Assembly: GCA_016748015.1 (NCBI GenBank)
Contig: JAAOMT010000054.1
Coordinates: forward strand, 105,251 to 169,250
DNA length: 64,000 nt
Direction of reading: 5' to 3'
From: Geosiphon pyriformis
Taxonomy: Eukaryota; Glomeromycota; Glomeromycetes; Archaeosporales; Geosiphonaceae
In this document: positions 42,830-54,675 of the stretch, in pieces
Layout of the letters: each line of letters starts with the position of its first letter
Numbering within the stretch: the stretch's first letter is position 1
Made by a program: the position numbers and the translations under genes
Notes under the pieces: model-generated
Seen by the model: only the letters and a program-made list of their open reading frames with translations
Database searches by the model: none
Told to the model about the DNA's origin: nothing

Positions 42830-44640
42830 AGTGGCGACCATATCAAACACAACAACTCTAAAGTATTATCAGCAATTTATACTTACTGCAAGCAAAGATT
42901 CAACATCCCAGATGGAATTGAAGTTGTCAAGAAATCAGTATACCAATATATTGAAAACTGTATTAACAATTATCTTTTTGGAAACTACAACATTTTAGAA
43001 GTTAGAAGCAACCTTTACAATAATTTAGTGCATTATTCACAATTAAAAACAGAAGACCTGAACAGTGAAACTCTTGCAACCTACTTCCAAAAACTTAACT
43101 TTAGCATTATTCAGTATTGTAAAGAAAAATACCCAGTACAGGCTAGATACTCTATTGACTTTGAATCAGAAACAGAAACAAGCAACAAAGGCAAACAAAA
43201 ACTAAAGCAACATTCAAACACCACTCCAACCACCCCAAAGACACCAAAAATAACTGCCAAAAACTTGCAAATTTCAGAACAAAGAACTAGCACCAGACTT
43301 TCACTCTTAGTTACACTCTTTTTAATTTTATTTGCTCAATCACAAACACCAAATTTATTACTTATCCATTTTTCAAGACCAAAAGATTTTCAGTTATCCA
43401 AAAATTCTATTCAATAGCAGGAACTCATATCAACCAGCACCAATATTATTGATTACCTACAAAAAAACAAAAGTAATTATTCAGAGAACTTGGAAAGTAA
43501 GAAAACTGAATCAGAACAAAAAAAAACTACAGAAAATAAAAAAAAATAACAACTGCTTATATTGCAAAAATCCCAAAATTTACTGGTAAAAATAATAATA
43601 CCAGTCCTTAAGAATGGCTTGATAAAGTCCAGAAAACAGGAGATGCAAATGGTTGAAATACAGCAAGAATGCTCAAAACAATCTCATACTTTCTCCAAGA
43701 AACTACAGAAGAATGGTTTGAAAACTTAGAAAAACCATTTAGAAACTGGCAAGCATTCAAAGATGCTTTCTTACAACAATTCACCAACAACAACACCTCT
43801 ATTACTCTCTGAAATTGCTTTCACAATATCAAACAAGAAACATCTGAAACTGTTATGACCTATCTGGGAAGATTCAACAAACTTCTTTGACAAATTCGAC
43901 AATTGGAAACCAATGAATTCTATTTTAATGCCCAGATTTTGAATCAGTTTATAGCAGAATTAAAAGACAAATTAATCAAGAAAGTTCACCCACATGTCTC
44001 AGAAGACTTAGCAGCAGCCATTAGACATGCAAAAAATTATGAAATAGTAATAAAAGAAGCCAATCATACTAAACTTGTAAATCTTGCTATTGGAGAAACT
44101 AGCTCAACAGCTGAAAAAGAAATTGACCAACTAACAAAGAAGATTGAGAACTATTTCACTAACCAGCAACAACAGCAACAATTACAAAGATATTAGCCAC
44201 CACAATAATAAAACCAAAACAACTATTCATTTTCATTAAACAGCCAAAACCAAAGTTGTTACTATTGTGGAATTCTAGAACATTGGAAACAAGATTGCAG
44301 AAAGCTACAAAGAGACCAACAAAACAAAAGTAATCAATGTTACTCTTCAATACAGCAATTTTATTATCAGCCTCTACCACCAGCCTACTATTCTTCAAGA
44401 CCTCAACAGCAAACCAATTACTATCAATCTGCTTTACAGCAACAATATTAACAACTTTCACCAATTTGACAGTATTAGCCATCTACACAACAATATTAAG
44501 TACCAGCCTGAAGATTGGTTCAACATAACCAATTTACATCTCAAAATCAATTTTAGAATAACAACAACAGAATCAACTCAATAACCAGTTAGTTCTCTGA
44601 AATTCTGGTTAGCAAAGACCCAATCACTATTACACTCAAC
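42830..44640 (+). pseudogene. Gypsy C gag
   Basis: N-terminal region open to 43417 (GDHIKHNNSKVLSAIYTYCK, LYNNLVHYSQLKTED, QYCKEKYPVQARYS). The capsid part is broken: WLDKVQKTGDANGWN-like reading near 43620, then 43903-44196 open with QILNQFIAELKDKLIKKVHP and HAKNYEIVIKEANHTKL, homologous to B gag. Zinc knuckle CYYCGILEHWKQDC (CxxCx4Hx4C) at 44257-44298, then a Gln/Tyr-rich tail to about 44640. The open frame seems to begin inside the LTR (ATG 42722), which is probably fortuitous. Confidence 0.78.
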
Positions 44641-45156
44641 CCAATTATCTTACAATGTCTGAAGGATCAAATTTTTAACAAACTGTACTTTTTGAAGGTG
44701 AAGTTGCAGCACCAAAATCAAACCCTTCTAACAATACTATTTCACCAGCTCAAATTGCTCAAAATACCAATCTCTCAGATATATTTCCATTTAAATTTGA
44801 AGCCAATGAATCACCATTTTTGTTTAGCAATACAGCAGTCAATAAACAAAAAACAATTACAGCAATATATACTAAAGCTAAAGTTAAAGGAAAACCAATT
44901 TGGTTAATCTTAGATAGTGGATTAGCTAGAAGTATTATTACCTACTAATTAATGCAACAGCTTTAAAGAACTGTTAACAGGCCAGCCCAAACTGTCATTG
45001 TTACAGCAGATGGGATGAAAAAGACACCAATAGGAGAAATTAACAACTTTTTATTTACAATTAATGAAATCACCATTCCAGTCAAAGTTTTAGTCATGAA
45101 TGCACCACAATACCAAGCTCTTGTTAGAAATAATTGGCTTCTCAAGGCCAATGCAA
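44641..45156 (+). pseudogene. Gypsy C aspartic protease, cut by family X copy f
   Basis: ISPAQIAQNTNLSDIFPFKF, then ITAIYTKAKVKGKPIWLILDSG (DSG near 44919-44927), ARSIIT, VTADGMKKTPIGEINNF, VLVMNAPQYQALV and NWLLKANA. It is the counterpart of B protease (NDWL). The X insertion lies right after ANA; the reading resumes at 47603 with the duplicated ANA. A TAA and a TAA/frameshift lie near 44946-44966. Confidence 0.8.
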
Positions 45157-47602
45157 TTTTTTTTTTTTTTGTTAATGTATAGCCATGTTAGTTGTTTATT
45201 AGTTAAGTCCACAGTAATATGGCAGTTTTATAAAGCCAGCTTACTCAATAATACAAAAATCACAAGATGCGGCTAACTACAAATGGAAAGCCCTAACTAC
45301 ACATTAATATTATCTTTGCTACCTAATGTATTAAACATATCTAATTCATATATCTTACCTATAATGCATACAAGCTCATGGCTACTCTTAACAAAACCAC
45401 TTATCCACTTAGCAGTCTGATCAAGATCAGATTTGATATTAAAGGATTGAACCTCCCACAATTCCATCATTGCATCAAATGTATCATCATAGACTGAAAA
45501 ATTTTTAACTTCATTATTATTATTATTATTATTATCATCCATGTTTTCATCATCAAATATGTCAAAGTGAACTTTCCTACTCCTTAACTTGATGGCCCCC
45601 ATTTTTTTTTGCAGCACAGAAGCCACAGCATGAACAGCATTAATTTGGTTTCCCAATCCAACCATACTTTTTTTCATTGCTTCTGCCATAACAGGTGGAG
45701 TAGACAATATTTTAGTAATCAACACAACCAAAAAACTCACAGGCTCAACTATAGATTTAATCAACAAAGACAGTTTACTAAGTTGGGTTTCCAGAAAAGT
45801 CAATCTAGCATTAACAGCAACATCTGAACCAGAGAAAACAACAGGCAACAGAGATACAACACCTTTGGGAGGAGCACTAAAAGCCAGAACTATATTGGCA
45901 GCAGCAGCAACAGGAAAAACCACAGAGGTAGCAGCTTTGGTATAGGATTTTGCTCCAATAAAGAATGACTTAAAGATATTGGCACCACCAGCAGAATTAG
46001 AAAAGAGTTTGGGCAGGAGAGGTGGCAACACCTTGCAGTTTACAGCCAAGTAATCTAAACTTTGACATCTGTAGCAGTGATGACATCCAGAAGTTTCCCA
46101 CCAGATACAGCAGCCACATAAAGTACCAGTTTTTGAAACAGCAGTATTTAAAGATTCCAAAAAATTAAAGGTCACCACAGCAAAGCATTAACATTAATAG
46201 AAATTAGGGAAGTAGGAAATGAAACATGTATGGCCACCAACTTGGGAGACCATATTACTTATTTCAAATACAGTGCAGCCAAATGGAAGATTTACTAGCT
46301 TAGCTTTAAAAGCATCTTTTGAGGAGATAGCTTTCTTTTAGTTGGCAATAGGAAGAATCCTAATACTGTTTTTCCTGACCAAAACAGACCAATAAGAGAA
46401 AACATTAGCAGCAGAAGAAGTGTCCTTAAAATTAACCACAGCATATTGCCATAAGCCAGCAGGCTTTAACTTAACAGACATGACAATACCAAAAATGCCA
46501 AGAGCAGTTTTGATGTCATTAGAAGAGGTACCCAAAGATATGTCATGCAGTACAACTAACAGAGAAGGAAAAGAAACAGAGGCCACACCAGAAGATTGTG
46601 CAATCTTAAGAGTGGTCAAAAAAATCTTATTACCAATGGCCACTTTGGTGGCACCAGTTAAATTTTCTTAAGATGCAAATTCTACACAGAACAACTTAAC
46701 AGCATTTCATAAAACTGACTTAAGCCCAATACAACTAAGCAGTAGCTGAAACAAGGAACTAAGAAGGGCCATCTTGATCTTGAATGTGGCACCAGGCACA
46801 AGAGTGGAGGCCACCCATCCAGAAAACTTTTGTTGACCATTCACATTTATCCAAGCACCACTATCAACAACACCAGAAACTGGGGGAAAAGTAGATAATT
46901 CTATTTCTATCTGATCAGTTCAATCTTTGAGATCATTTGAAATGATGGGCTGTTTTGCTTCCATGACAGAAAATGATCTGCCAGAGATTACTACATCAGA
47001 CAACACAGCCAGTGGTTAATTTTGCTTCATATTAGGAGTTAAGCCATTGCTATTGCCATTCATATCAGAAAGAGGGCTGGCTGCTGTTGTAAAGATCTTA
47101 CCTAAGATCTCATCTGGAACTACAAAAGAGTTTGATATGACCATAGCAGTTGTTATTGCTTGCTGCTGTTTTTTGGAATTTTTGGCTTTTGTGGTCATTT
47201 GTAAAGTAGAGATAGTAGAAGTAGTGGAAGTGGTGAGAGCAGGAAAGACCAACTTGTTGACAGGTTTGTTATTAAAAATCTTTGGACTTTTTGAAGTAGT
47301 AAAGACAACACTGAGACTAATCCGAGTATGCCTTTTTGAAAGAACTTTGACTAGAGAAGAATTACCAGCCAAAGGAAAAGAAAATGAACCAGAAGTCACT
47401 AAAAGCAGCTTTTCACTAATGTTTTTTAAAAGAAATATAGCCAGAACATTTTGTCTAGCTGCTTCAATAACAGAGAAACTCTCTCATGTTGAAACTTTAT
47501 TAGTTACTATAGAAAAAGTACTGTTTGTAGCTTTTTTACTCTTAGCTTTAGTCGTGGTCATAAAATTTAAGAGAGAAAGAGTTTTTGAAATCAATAAAAT
47601 TT
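45157..47602 (-). mobile_element. family X retroposon, full length with poly(A) (copy f)
   Basis: Minus-strand insertion with a 14-base T run at 45157-45170 (poly(A) on its own strand), one ORF (47561 to 45297), a 125-bp 3' UTR and a leader of about 40 bp. Flanks repeat GCCAATGCAA at 45147-45156 and 47603-47612 (target duplication, perhaps a few bases longer). Removing the insert joins the Gypsy C protease reading KANA to NLD. Like copy b, it contains no enzyme. Confidence 0.88.
45297..47561 (-). pseudogene. family X ORF1 protein (copy f), 755 codons, frame-broken
   Basis: ATG at 47561 (MTTTKAKSKKATNSTFSIV) to TAG at 45297-45299. Open C-terminal 293 codons (46178-45297): a Trp/Cys-containing VTFNFLESLNTAVSK start, knuckle CYRCQSLDYLAVNC (about 46035-46080), Leu-rich helical region (LTFLETQLSKLSLLIKSI), VHFDIFDDENMDDNNN acidic run, FSVYDDTFDAMMELW, DQTAKWISGFVKSSHELV, and ending YELDMFNTLGSKDNINV. 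RRM-like part open at 46643-46338, N-terminal part at 47399-47016. This copy gives the most complete C-terminus. Confidence 0.82.
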
Positions 47603-47612
47603 GCCAATGCAA

Positions 47613-48590
47613 ATTTAGATTGAGAAACCCAAAAATTGAAGATTTTATACCAAGGACAATATACTAAAGTACTTGCCACTTGTAGCACTTTTAATAAAAA
47701 ATCTGAGAAAGCTTCAGTATTCAAATTTGAAAAAGAAAAAGAACTACTAATTACTGAAATCTTTATGGCTCTTGGATCAACATCCAGTTGGGCTAAGAAA
47801 ACAGAACAAGAAATCTTTGAGAAGACCAGAAAATAAAATGTAATTAGATATTCTACACCAGAACCATGGAAACAACCACCTTATATTCCACTCAAATACA
47901 AAGATTGCAACAAGAAACTTTTATTAATGAGAGCATGTATTTCTCCAGAAAAAGAATATGAAACTCACACCTACTACTTTTGCAAAGCATGCCATAAAGA
48001 ACGATTTGGATATTCCAAAAAGAGTGAAAAATGGGACAACACTCTTTGCCTTACATGTGAAGATATACTACCAGAAGAATGCAACTGGATTAATGTTGCA
48101 ATAAGAGGAGGAGTATGTAACCAAATCTGCCAATATGCCCTATTAATTTCGGAAAAAGTTAAAAGAGGAACACTTTTTAATGTAGCATACAACAGTGCTT
48201 TTAACAAACTTTACTACTATCTTTATAATGCTAAAATGATCTTTGATTTAGCAATAGCTTTAATTAATAAAGCCATACAGAAAGATGTCCAACAAATGAA
48301 AGAAGCTAAGTACATTAAATACACAATAAAATTAGCTAGATTCAACTATAAAAATGAAGTAAAGACATACCACCAAATTGCAAGCCACACATATTCAAAC
48401 CAAGAAGCTCAAATTCAATAAATAAAGCAAATAAACATTTAATTGTGTAAAGAATACATCATGCCTTGTGATGACAAATAGTGTCCAAAATGCTATGCTT
48501 TTAGCATTCCTCTGCCCAGTAAAAATAACCAAAAAGAAATTGAATTTGAGAAACCAGAAACAAAAAAAAAATTGCAACAACACCAATTTA
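47613..48590 (+). pseudogene. Gypsy C Cys-rich module
   Basis: After the X insertion: charged spacer (47636-47836), then PLKYKDCNKKLLLMRACISP, YYFCKACHKERFGYSKKSEK, TLCLTCEDILPEECNW, GGVCNQICQYALLISEKVK (47890-48160). The order and spacing of Cys pairs equal the B module (ID-CGKKL, FYCCACHIECFGRPK, PCLACGETLLD, MCDIFCQYTILISDW), so it is a shared domain, not chance. Two further CxxC pairs lie near 48460-48500. Zinc binding is inferred. Confidence 0.68.
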
Positions 48591-48599
48591 TCTTACTGA

Positions 48600-49480
48600 A
48601 AACCAGCCTGCTATACAATTTAAATACTTTGACAACAATGGACAAGGAATAAAACCAGAAAAAGCCCATAAAATTGATGCAGAATATAATTTCAGATATC
48701 TTGGCAAAGATACTTTAGTTCTTCAACCAAAATGCTTAACCAAAATCAACTTCAGAATTGCTCTTAAAATATTACCAAAAGCAATAGTACAAATTGCTTC
48801 CCAATTATTATTGGCAAACAAAGGAATCAATGTTAAAAAAAGAGTCATAGATGCAGAATATACTGGAGACATTACTATCATGTTACAGAATGAAACAGAC
48901 AAACCATTTAAGATTGAACATGCTGAAAAAATTATCCAAACAATTTACTTACTCTTAATCAACATTTCGGGTTTACAATCAGTTAAGAACAGAGAACAAT
49001 TGAGAAAAAGTGAAAGAAAAACTCAAGGTTTTGGTTCAACTGGACGATTTACAGTACCAGTAAACATAGCTCTTAATGCACAGAATGAATCTCACCAGAT
49101 TTTTCAATTTCTCTAATTACCATTTCACTTTTTGGAGAACATCACAAAATTTACACTTGCTTAAAACTCACCACTACTCAACAAATCTTTGAATCCAATG
49201 AACAAATCTGTTTATAGCATGAAATCTCAATCTCAAACATTTATATTCCCAAAAAAATGAAAAAATTTCAAGTTATATTCTACAACTCCAATAATTATCT
49301 TATTGTCTTATTGATAAATTAGAGATTGGAATCATACACAGCAATATCTTCCAAGATAAAAATCCTTAAATTATCTCTAATTTCATCAAAATTATAAGAC
49401 ATACACTATTTTCAAATCCAAACATCATTTCTACTACTAAAAACTACCACCTTTTGGAAAAAAAACTCTCTCAAATCAAC
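48600..49480 (+). pseudogene. Gypsy C dUTPase domain and pre-RT linker
   Basis: Motif I EYNFRYLGKDTLVLQP (the usual Asp of GxDL reads Asn), then IALKILPKAIVQIAS, LLLANKGINVKKRVIDAEYTG (degraded motif II, clear motif III with Asp and Tyr), IMLQNETDKPFKI, EKIIQTIYLLL (motif IV), and KTQGFGSTGRFTVPVN (motif V, well kept). Open 48811-49116. The linker to RT after 49120 is broken. Homology to the B domain is clear across all motifs. Confidence 0.8.
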
Positions 49481-50269
49481 ATGGGTCCCTTAGAACCTTA
49501 ACAACAAAGACAATTGAAACAGCTAATAGCTGAATTCGCTAACATATTTGCAAAAAACAACAATAACCTTGGAAAAATTGATATTGTTCAACATTAAATC
49601 CATACAAAAGATGTTCTACCAAAATATCAATAAGCTTATTGAGTGCCACTTGCCAGCCACCAATTCATTAGGAAAGAAGTTCAAAGAATGCTCAATAATG
49701 GATTGATTTAACCATCAAGAAGTCCTTGGGCCTCACCAGTAGTCTTTATTAAAAAAAAAATAGAAAAATCAGATTTTGTGTTAACTATCACCAACTGAAC
49801 AGTATGACAATTGGAGAAGCCTACTCTTTACCAAGAATTAATAACATGCTAGATGTTCTAGAAAAAACCATGTTCTTTTTAACTTTAGACTTGAAAAGTA
49901 GATACTGACAAGTCGAAATAGACCCAAAAAATCAATCCAAAACAGCATTTACCACTCAAGAAGAAAACTATGAGTTCAATGTTATGTCTTTTAAACTCTG
50001 CAATGCATCAGCAACATTCCAATAACTTATGAATGTTGTATATAAAGGACTTTTATGGCAATTAGTAGTTGTCTATCTGGATGACACTAATGTGTACTTA
50101 CCAAGTTTTGAAGCCCATTTTATCTGCCTGTAAGAAGTTTTTTAATGATTACAGAAAGCAGGATTAAAGTTAAACATTGAGAAATATTACTTTAGAAAAA
50201 CAAGTTTAATCTTTCTTGGATACATTGTTAGCAAAGATGGAGTTAAACCAAACCTTAGAACAATCAGTG
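49481..50269 (+). pseudogene. Gypsy C reverse transcriptase
   Basis: Readable motifs across many stops: IFAKNNNNLGKIDIVQH, VPLASHQFIRKEVQRMLNNG, SPWASPVVFIKKK, EAYSLPRINNMLDVLEKT, FFLTLDLKSRY, YEFNVMSF, LCNASATFQ, LMNVVYKGLLWQLVVVYLDDTN with YLDD kept at 50074-50085, GLKLNIEKYYFRKTSLIFLG. No frame is open for more than about 40 codons. Confidence 0.82.
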
Positions 50270-50885
50270 CTGTTAAAAACTTTCAAACTTCCAAAAATAC
50301 CACAGAGCTATGAAAATTTGTAGGATTAGTCTCCTACTATTGAAAATTCATAAAAAAATTCTCAGAAATTGCCAAACTACTCAATTATCTTACCAACAAA
50401 AATGTGCCATATCAATGAACTGAAGAACAACAAAAAGCTTTTGAAACCCTCAAAACAAAATTGACAACAGCCCCAGTTTTTGCTTATTCAGACTTCAACA
50501 AATGATTTTAACTAGTCACTGATGCCTCACATATAGCATTTGGTGTCATCTTATCACAATTAGATAAAAATAGCCAAGAACAAGTCATTGTCTATGCCAG
50601 TAAAACACTCAAGCCAACAGAACTCAAATATAGCTCAACTGAATTAGAAGCTGTTACAGTCATTTGGGCTATTAAACATTTTTAACAATACCTAAAGAAT
50701 AGAAAAGAATTTGACATCATAACTGACAATATTGGCCTCAAATGGCTCAATAAAAAGAAAACTGAACAAAGTGCCAAACAGTCTCAATAGAATAACTTTT
50801 TAGCAGACTACAAATATATTATACACCACAAACCAAGAAAACTACACATTAATGTTAATAGCTTTTTAAGAATAAGACAAGATTA
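50270..50885 (+). pseudogene. Gypsy C connection and RNase H
   Basis: FVGLVSYYxKFIKKFSE, then LVTDASHIAFGVILSQL (first Asp kept), ELKYSSTELEAVTVIWAIK (Glu kept) and IITDNIGLKWL. Ends near NSFLRIRQD. Heavily interrupted by stops at Gln and Trp positions. Confidence 0.8.
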
Positions 50886-50940
50886 ACACCAACAACAAAT
50901 CCGCCACAACTCACCAACCTACCAACAAAATAACTAAACA

Positions 50941-52316
50941 ACAATGAATCCCAGAAATTACAACAACATTAAAAACTATTTGGAGACTTTTATTATGTTA
51001 AAAAATTGGTCTCCAAGTGAAAAACATCGATTACAATACCAATCTAAACAATATTTTATACACCACAACAAAATTTATTACAAAAATCGCAGAAACCCAA
51101 ATCAACCACTCAGATTAATACAGAAAAATGAAAAAGAAACAATTCTATACAACATGTACACAGATTTTTCTTCAGTACACTTGGGAAGAGATGGAACAAT
51201 TTAAAGAACTCTTGAACATTACTTTTGGCCTTACATGCAAAAAAACATTTGACAATATGTAGAATCTTGTAATAGTTATTAAAAAAAAGGAAGAACTTGC
51301 CTCACAGAATCTTTAAATCCAATCAAAGTTGGACAACCTTTTGACAGAGTTGGAATTAATTTAGTCAGATCATTTCCTATTACAACTCAAGAAAATCATT
51401 ATATTGCAGTTGCAGTAGATTATCTTACCAAATGGCCTAAAGCTAAAGCCATCCAAAGAGCAGATGCAAAATCAGTAGTAAATTTCATCTATGAAAACAT
51501 TATTTATAAACATGGATGTCCAATTAAACTTTTATCTGATCAAAAAACACATTTTGTGAACAACTTGATACAAGAAATTTGTGAACAATTCAATGTCAAA
51601 AGACTTTTATTATTATCTTATTACTCCCAAACAAATAGACTTATAGAACAGTTCAACAGAATATTGTGTAAATCTTTAGCCAAAGTCTCAACAGATTTTA
51701 AGCAGGAATAAAATATCTTTATTCTATCAGTATTATTAGCATACAAAACACTAAAACAAAATACCACAAAACACATCATTTGATCTTACTTATGGAAAAA
51801 CAGCAATATTACCAATTAATTTTAAGGTAGAAACATATCCAGTGCAACCAATCAATAAAGAAAACTTTCAAGAAATACTCCAAAAATGGGCTTATACTCT
51901 TCTTAATACATTGGAAGGAAAGAAACACATAGCAGCCACTCATATTGAACATTCTTAAGCCCTACAAAAAAAAAGACATGACAACAAACTGCCACCAGTT
52001 ACCAATAAATTTAAAGTTAGAAATAAAGTTTTCTTATACAGAACTAAAGCTAAAAAACAATGGAGTGGAAAATTTGAACATAAATGGGATGAACCATTTT
52101 ATATCCACAAAATTTTAGGCAATAGATCATACAAGTTAAGACTTGATAACAAAGTACTAGCAAAAGTTGTACATAAAGATTGATTAAAACACTATTACTC
52201 CTAAATCATTAATTCCACAAATTGGTATACATTCTTCTTTAATTAATCCTGAAGATATTTCTCGAAATTTAGAACCAATAATTATAATAGAACAACAACC
52301 AAACTTGAACACTTAA
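50941..52316 (+). pseudogene. Gypsy C integrase
   Basis: N-terminal part open 50944-51204 (KNWSPSEKHRLQYQSKQYF, ILYNMYTDFSSVHLGRDG), then a degraded zinc region. Core: RVGINLVRSFPI (first Asp changed to Asn), LLSDQKTHFVNN (Asp kept), RLIEQFNRILCK (Glu kept). C-terminus: KVFLYRTKAKKQWSGKFEHK, DEPFYIHKILGNRSYKLRL, IPQIGI, SRNLEPIIIIEQ, then TAA at about 52316, as in B. Confidence 0.82.
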
Positions 52317-52469
52317 TTCAACATAATTTTACAATAATTCTTTTAATAACACACAAAAACAAAAATAGTAAATAATTACAAAAAACACCCAAACCCAAAA
52401 ACAAATAAAACTCCATATTCAAAAATAATTTTTGTTATTTTTTTTTTTTATTAGTTAACTATTTTTATC

Positions 52470-52640
52470 ATGATTATTCCCCAAAATATTCAACAAATAT
52501 TCCAAAAATTAATGTTAGCTTTAAAAACACTTTCTGACTTATCTATAACAATTAATGGAAGTCAAATTAATTACATTCAAAAAAAACCACAGTCCTGGCA
52601 GTAAATAATTCTCAGAATTATCATCCCTATAGAAAAAAAA
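52470..52640 (+). pseudogene. ORF3 of Gypsy C, N-terminal fragment
   Basis: ATG at 52470, after a 150-bp A+T-rich gap that includes a T run. It reads MIIPQNIQQIFQKLMLAL, then LSITINGSQINYIQKKPQSW, TAA at a Gln-like position, and IILRIIIPIEKKQK. Position and pattern (NIxxLxQxL then ITINxxxIxY and KK) match ORF3 of B, and more loosely A. It is cut by family Y copy h. Confidence 0.55.
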
Positions 52641-52649
52641 CAAAAAGTT

Positions 52650-53734
52650 ATTCTGGTCTCAAAGTCCCTAAAAAAATTGAATAAATCTTCAAAAACACTT
52701 AATAGAAATAGTAAAAGAGCTGTGCAGATAGAAGCAGCTCTAAAAAAATGCAAATCTGATATTTTGGACAGAATTAACAGTAGAAATTCTGTGGTAGAAA
52801 TTGAGAAGCAAATGAACAATCCATTTGATGCAAAAAAAGATAAAGCCAATCCAGATGACACTATAGAGAACATAGAAGACTCTGAATTGGGCCTATCTAG
52901 CAGAATAGAAAATTTAAGTTCAGGACAATATAGTAGTAAATCACTTGGCAAAAGACCCCATGTTTATAGAACCAGACCATAAAAAAGGATAGAAAACTGT
53001 AGTTCATGGAACCAAAAAACATGTGCTCTTTGTACAGGTGGTAAATATACTAAAAAAAATCATGGGAAAGAAAGTGGAATAGATTTACAATCTTTTGGAG
53101 AATGTCAGTTACTTCTTGGGAGCTGTAATAGCAAGAAACCAAGAAATCTGAATGGATTTCTCCCAAGTGACTAGAAAAGACCAGACCAGAGAAATACTAG
53201 CAAGTAAAAAGATTGAATCATTTCTAATGGCTACAGATGGCATTACCAATCAGATGGCTGGTCAAAAAAAAGTTCTGGTAAGAGATATTTTTTTAAGAAT
53301 ATCAAACAAAGAAATGTGAGCTATTATAAAAGAATTTAACAAAATAAAAAAAGTTCAAATCAAAGTAGCTAGAAAATGGCAATCTGCAGTGATTGAATAC
53401 AGCAACCAAGAAGAGGCAACCAGAGCTGTAAACCAATGGTCAACTATGATCAGGAAAGACACAGTCAGAATTTACTCAATGGTTGAGATCCAGAAAATTA
53501 TTGAGCAAAAAAAAACCTGGGAGGCCAAACTAGTAGATTTGCCACAAAACTGTACTGTTCATTACTTAAGCACCACTCTGGATCAGATTAAAGCCCGATC
53601 TTACTTCATTTCAAGAACTAGCAAGAACTACACAAGAATGGGCTGTGCTTACATAGAATTTGACAGTGAAGCTAGTCACAACAATACTACCAAAAAACCA
53701 TTGGTAATTGGAGACACACTGGTTTACTGGATGC
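52650..53734 (+). pseudogene. family Y ORF1 protein (copy h), 5'-truncated
   Basis: Begins inside the ORF at LKVPKKLNKSSK, as expected for a 5'-truncated LINE-type insertion. Open 52677-52982 (KRAVQIEAALKKCKSDIL, ENIEDSELGLSSRIENLSSG). RRM-like part broken at 53270-53390 (KVLVRDIFLRIS). Open 53389-53754 (EATRAVNQWSTMIRKDTVRI, AKLVDLPQNCTVHYLSTTL, ARSYFISRTSKNYTRMGC, YIEFDSEASHN, PLVIGDTLVYW). Gypsy B2 is inserted right after VYW. The knuckle is on the far side at 63813. Confidence 0.78.
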
Positions 53735-54611
53735 TGTTACTCATAGAAATATAGAAAATATATTAGCATAATTATTAGCCAATCAGAAGTAGGTGTAGTA
53801 AATATGGAATTCCAGGATTTTTCTCAGGAATTGCAAAATTCCAGGAATTTCAGGATTCCCCGATAAGGAATTGTAGAATTTTAGAATTCCAGAATTCCTC
53901 TCAAAGGAATCGCAGGATTCCAGAAATCCAGGATTTCTGTCATAAAGAATCGAGAAATTGAGGATTCTCAATTATGTATATATAGCAGCAGAATTAGAAG
54001 CTGAAAAAACAGACCTCTTAGTTTAGATTTAATCTAAACAACTCTCCAAATCACAAGCATCTAATAAATAACTATTTGTTATCTCAAAACCCATTTCCAC
54101 TATCAACACTTCATGTTGATAGTAATTGATACTTAACCACACTGGAACAATAGCTCTTGATCATGGCTATTGACAGAATACTAACTTGTAAATTGCCTTG
54201 GCTTATTTCTTTTCTTTCTTTATTTTATTTTATTTTCTTTATTTTCTTGCTTTGATTTTATTGTTGTTTACTAACTCTATTGAGAATTAACGTGCGGGAC
54301 ACTGATGTCAGGATAAACATAACTGGTAAAAGACCCAGAAATAAGAGTAGAACACTCGATTGAGGATAGCTTATCAGAAAGAATACCAGCCATCAAGCTG
54401 AGAAAAAAATTGACAAAACTGCAGTTTCGGGAAGCTATAAATAAAACTATCACCATTTAATCTCTGTCCATTATACAAAAAACTCAACCAAACCCTTCAG
54501 ATACAAAACTTTTAGATACCAAACCTTCAGATCATCGACAATGAGAATAACTTTGAACACCAAGTTATGGATTTGTATTTAATTCAACACCAGAAATTGT
54601 CATCTGTAACA
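53735..54611 (+). repeat. Gypsy B2 5' LTR (877 bp)
   Basis: Starts TGTTACTC, ends TCTGTAACA. Three GAATTCC-rich units of about 40 bp (53815-53945), TATATATAG box (53976 on), hairpin at 54099-54123 with loop CTTCA, T-rich tracts 54200-54260. A primer-binding candidate TGGTGCTTTCTGTGAGG starts at 54614. Confidence 0.9.
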
Positions 54612-54675
54612 TTTGGTGCTTTCTGTGAGGTATAATCTTACAGAGAACCAGCACCAACAAATACCATCTAAAAGT

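Larger units (their letters stand above)
41819..52640 (+). mobile_element. Ty3/Gypsy retrotransposon C, no 3' LTR in window, split by family X copy f
   Basis: Starts with TGTCATTAGC at 41819 directly after the Gypsy A3 integrase. Without the X insert (45157-47602 plus one TSD) it is about 8.4 kb long. Domain order equals B: gag, protease, Cys-rich module, dUTPase, RT, RNase H, integrase, start of ORF3. It breaks off at about 52640, where family Y copy h begins, so the 3' LTR is lost or outside the window. Decay is heavier than in B2, but RT keeps YLDD. Confidence 0.88.
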
